This document shows positions 14,433 to 14,522 of a stretch of 14,522 nucleotides of DNA, piece after piece. The notes below the pieces were generated by a model, which was given only the letters and a program-made list of their open reading frames with translations, had not been told where the DNA came from and searched no databases. Numbering within the stretch: the stretch's first letter is position 1; each line of letters begins with the position of its first letter. The position numbers and the translations under genes were made by a program. Source of the stretch: Oscillospiraceae bacterium. Its GTDB lineage: Bacteria > Bacillota > Clostridia > Oscillospirales > Oscillospiraceae. The DNA is taken from positions 1-14,522 of the forward strand of contig JAGBGB010000205.1 in NCBI GenBank assembly GCA_017936205.1. The letters are read 5' to 3'.

Positions 14433-14522
14433 GAGGCTGCTGAAAAAGTCCCCTTGTAAAAATTTTTACCACAAAACTCGGCGTATTCCGAACATTTTGA
14501 AACCATATATCGTAAAATCTCC
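14433..14522. mobile_element. Possible end of an insertion sequence, continuing past the window
   Basis: At 14433 the copy-2 repeat breaks off mid-arm and sequence beginning GAGGCTGCTGAAAAAGTCCC follows. Its reverse complement, CTTTTTCAGCAGCCTC, resembles the terminal sequences of some transposase-bearing insertion sequences. The abrupt junction in a palindrome fits insertion. No transposase is visible in the 90 bases available, so the family cannot be named and a simple deletion junction remains possible. Confidence 0.4.

Overview
The window looks like chromosomal DNA from a spore-forming, low-to-mid GC Bacillota, most likely a gut-type clostridium (Oscillospirales-like). That placement is inference. 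It rests on a SpoIIP gene, strong AGGAGG ribosome binding sites, a VanW-domain envelope protein, and a housekeeping run in the Bacillus/Clostridium order glmU-prs-pth-mfd. There is no phage, CRISPR array, rRNA or tRNA that I can support.

Left part, minus strand (238-9071): a housekeeping cluster read right to left. A GlmU-like protein comes first, behind a good sigma-A promoter at 9142-9170. Prs (PRPP synthetase), Pth (peptidyl-tRNA hydrolase, start overlapping the prs stop by 1 nt), Mfd (transcription-repair coupling factor) and a VanW-family membrane protein follow. A long hairpin separates pth from mfd. vanW has its own extended -10 promoter in the mfd-vanW gap and a hairpin terminator after its stop. 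The cluster feeds cell-wall precursor synthesis (GlcNAc-1-P acetylation), nucleotide precursor supply (PRPP), ribosome rescue and DNA repair. The GlmU-like protein has a short, motif-less N-terminal domain and a complete-looking acetyltransferase domain.

Right part, plus strand (9305-14193): spoIIP (engulfment peptidoglycan hydrolase), a membrane-anchored endonuclease/exonuclease/phosphatase (EEP) protein with its own promoter and terminator, and a large lipoprotein. The lipoprotein has a small beta domain apparently split by a repeat-rich insert, followed by a beta-helix-like region.

The most distinctive non-coding feature is a family of palindromic, MITE-like elements. One complete copy (10280-10490) follows spoIIP. 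A second (14257-14432) follows the lipoprotein gene and is cut off by what looks like an insertion-sequence end. The right half of a third, divergent copy (1-179) lies beyond the vanW terminator. All three sit 40-65 bp past a stop codon and share the outer terminus and the CCCCTACG motif, but the inner stem sequences differ between subfamilies. I see no clearly new multi-gene system. The best leads are this modular repeat family, the degenerate GlmU and the split-domain lipoprotein.
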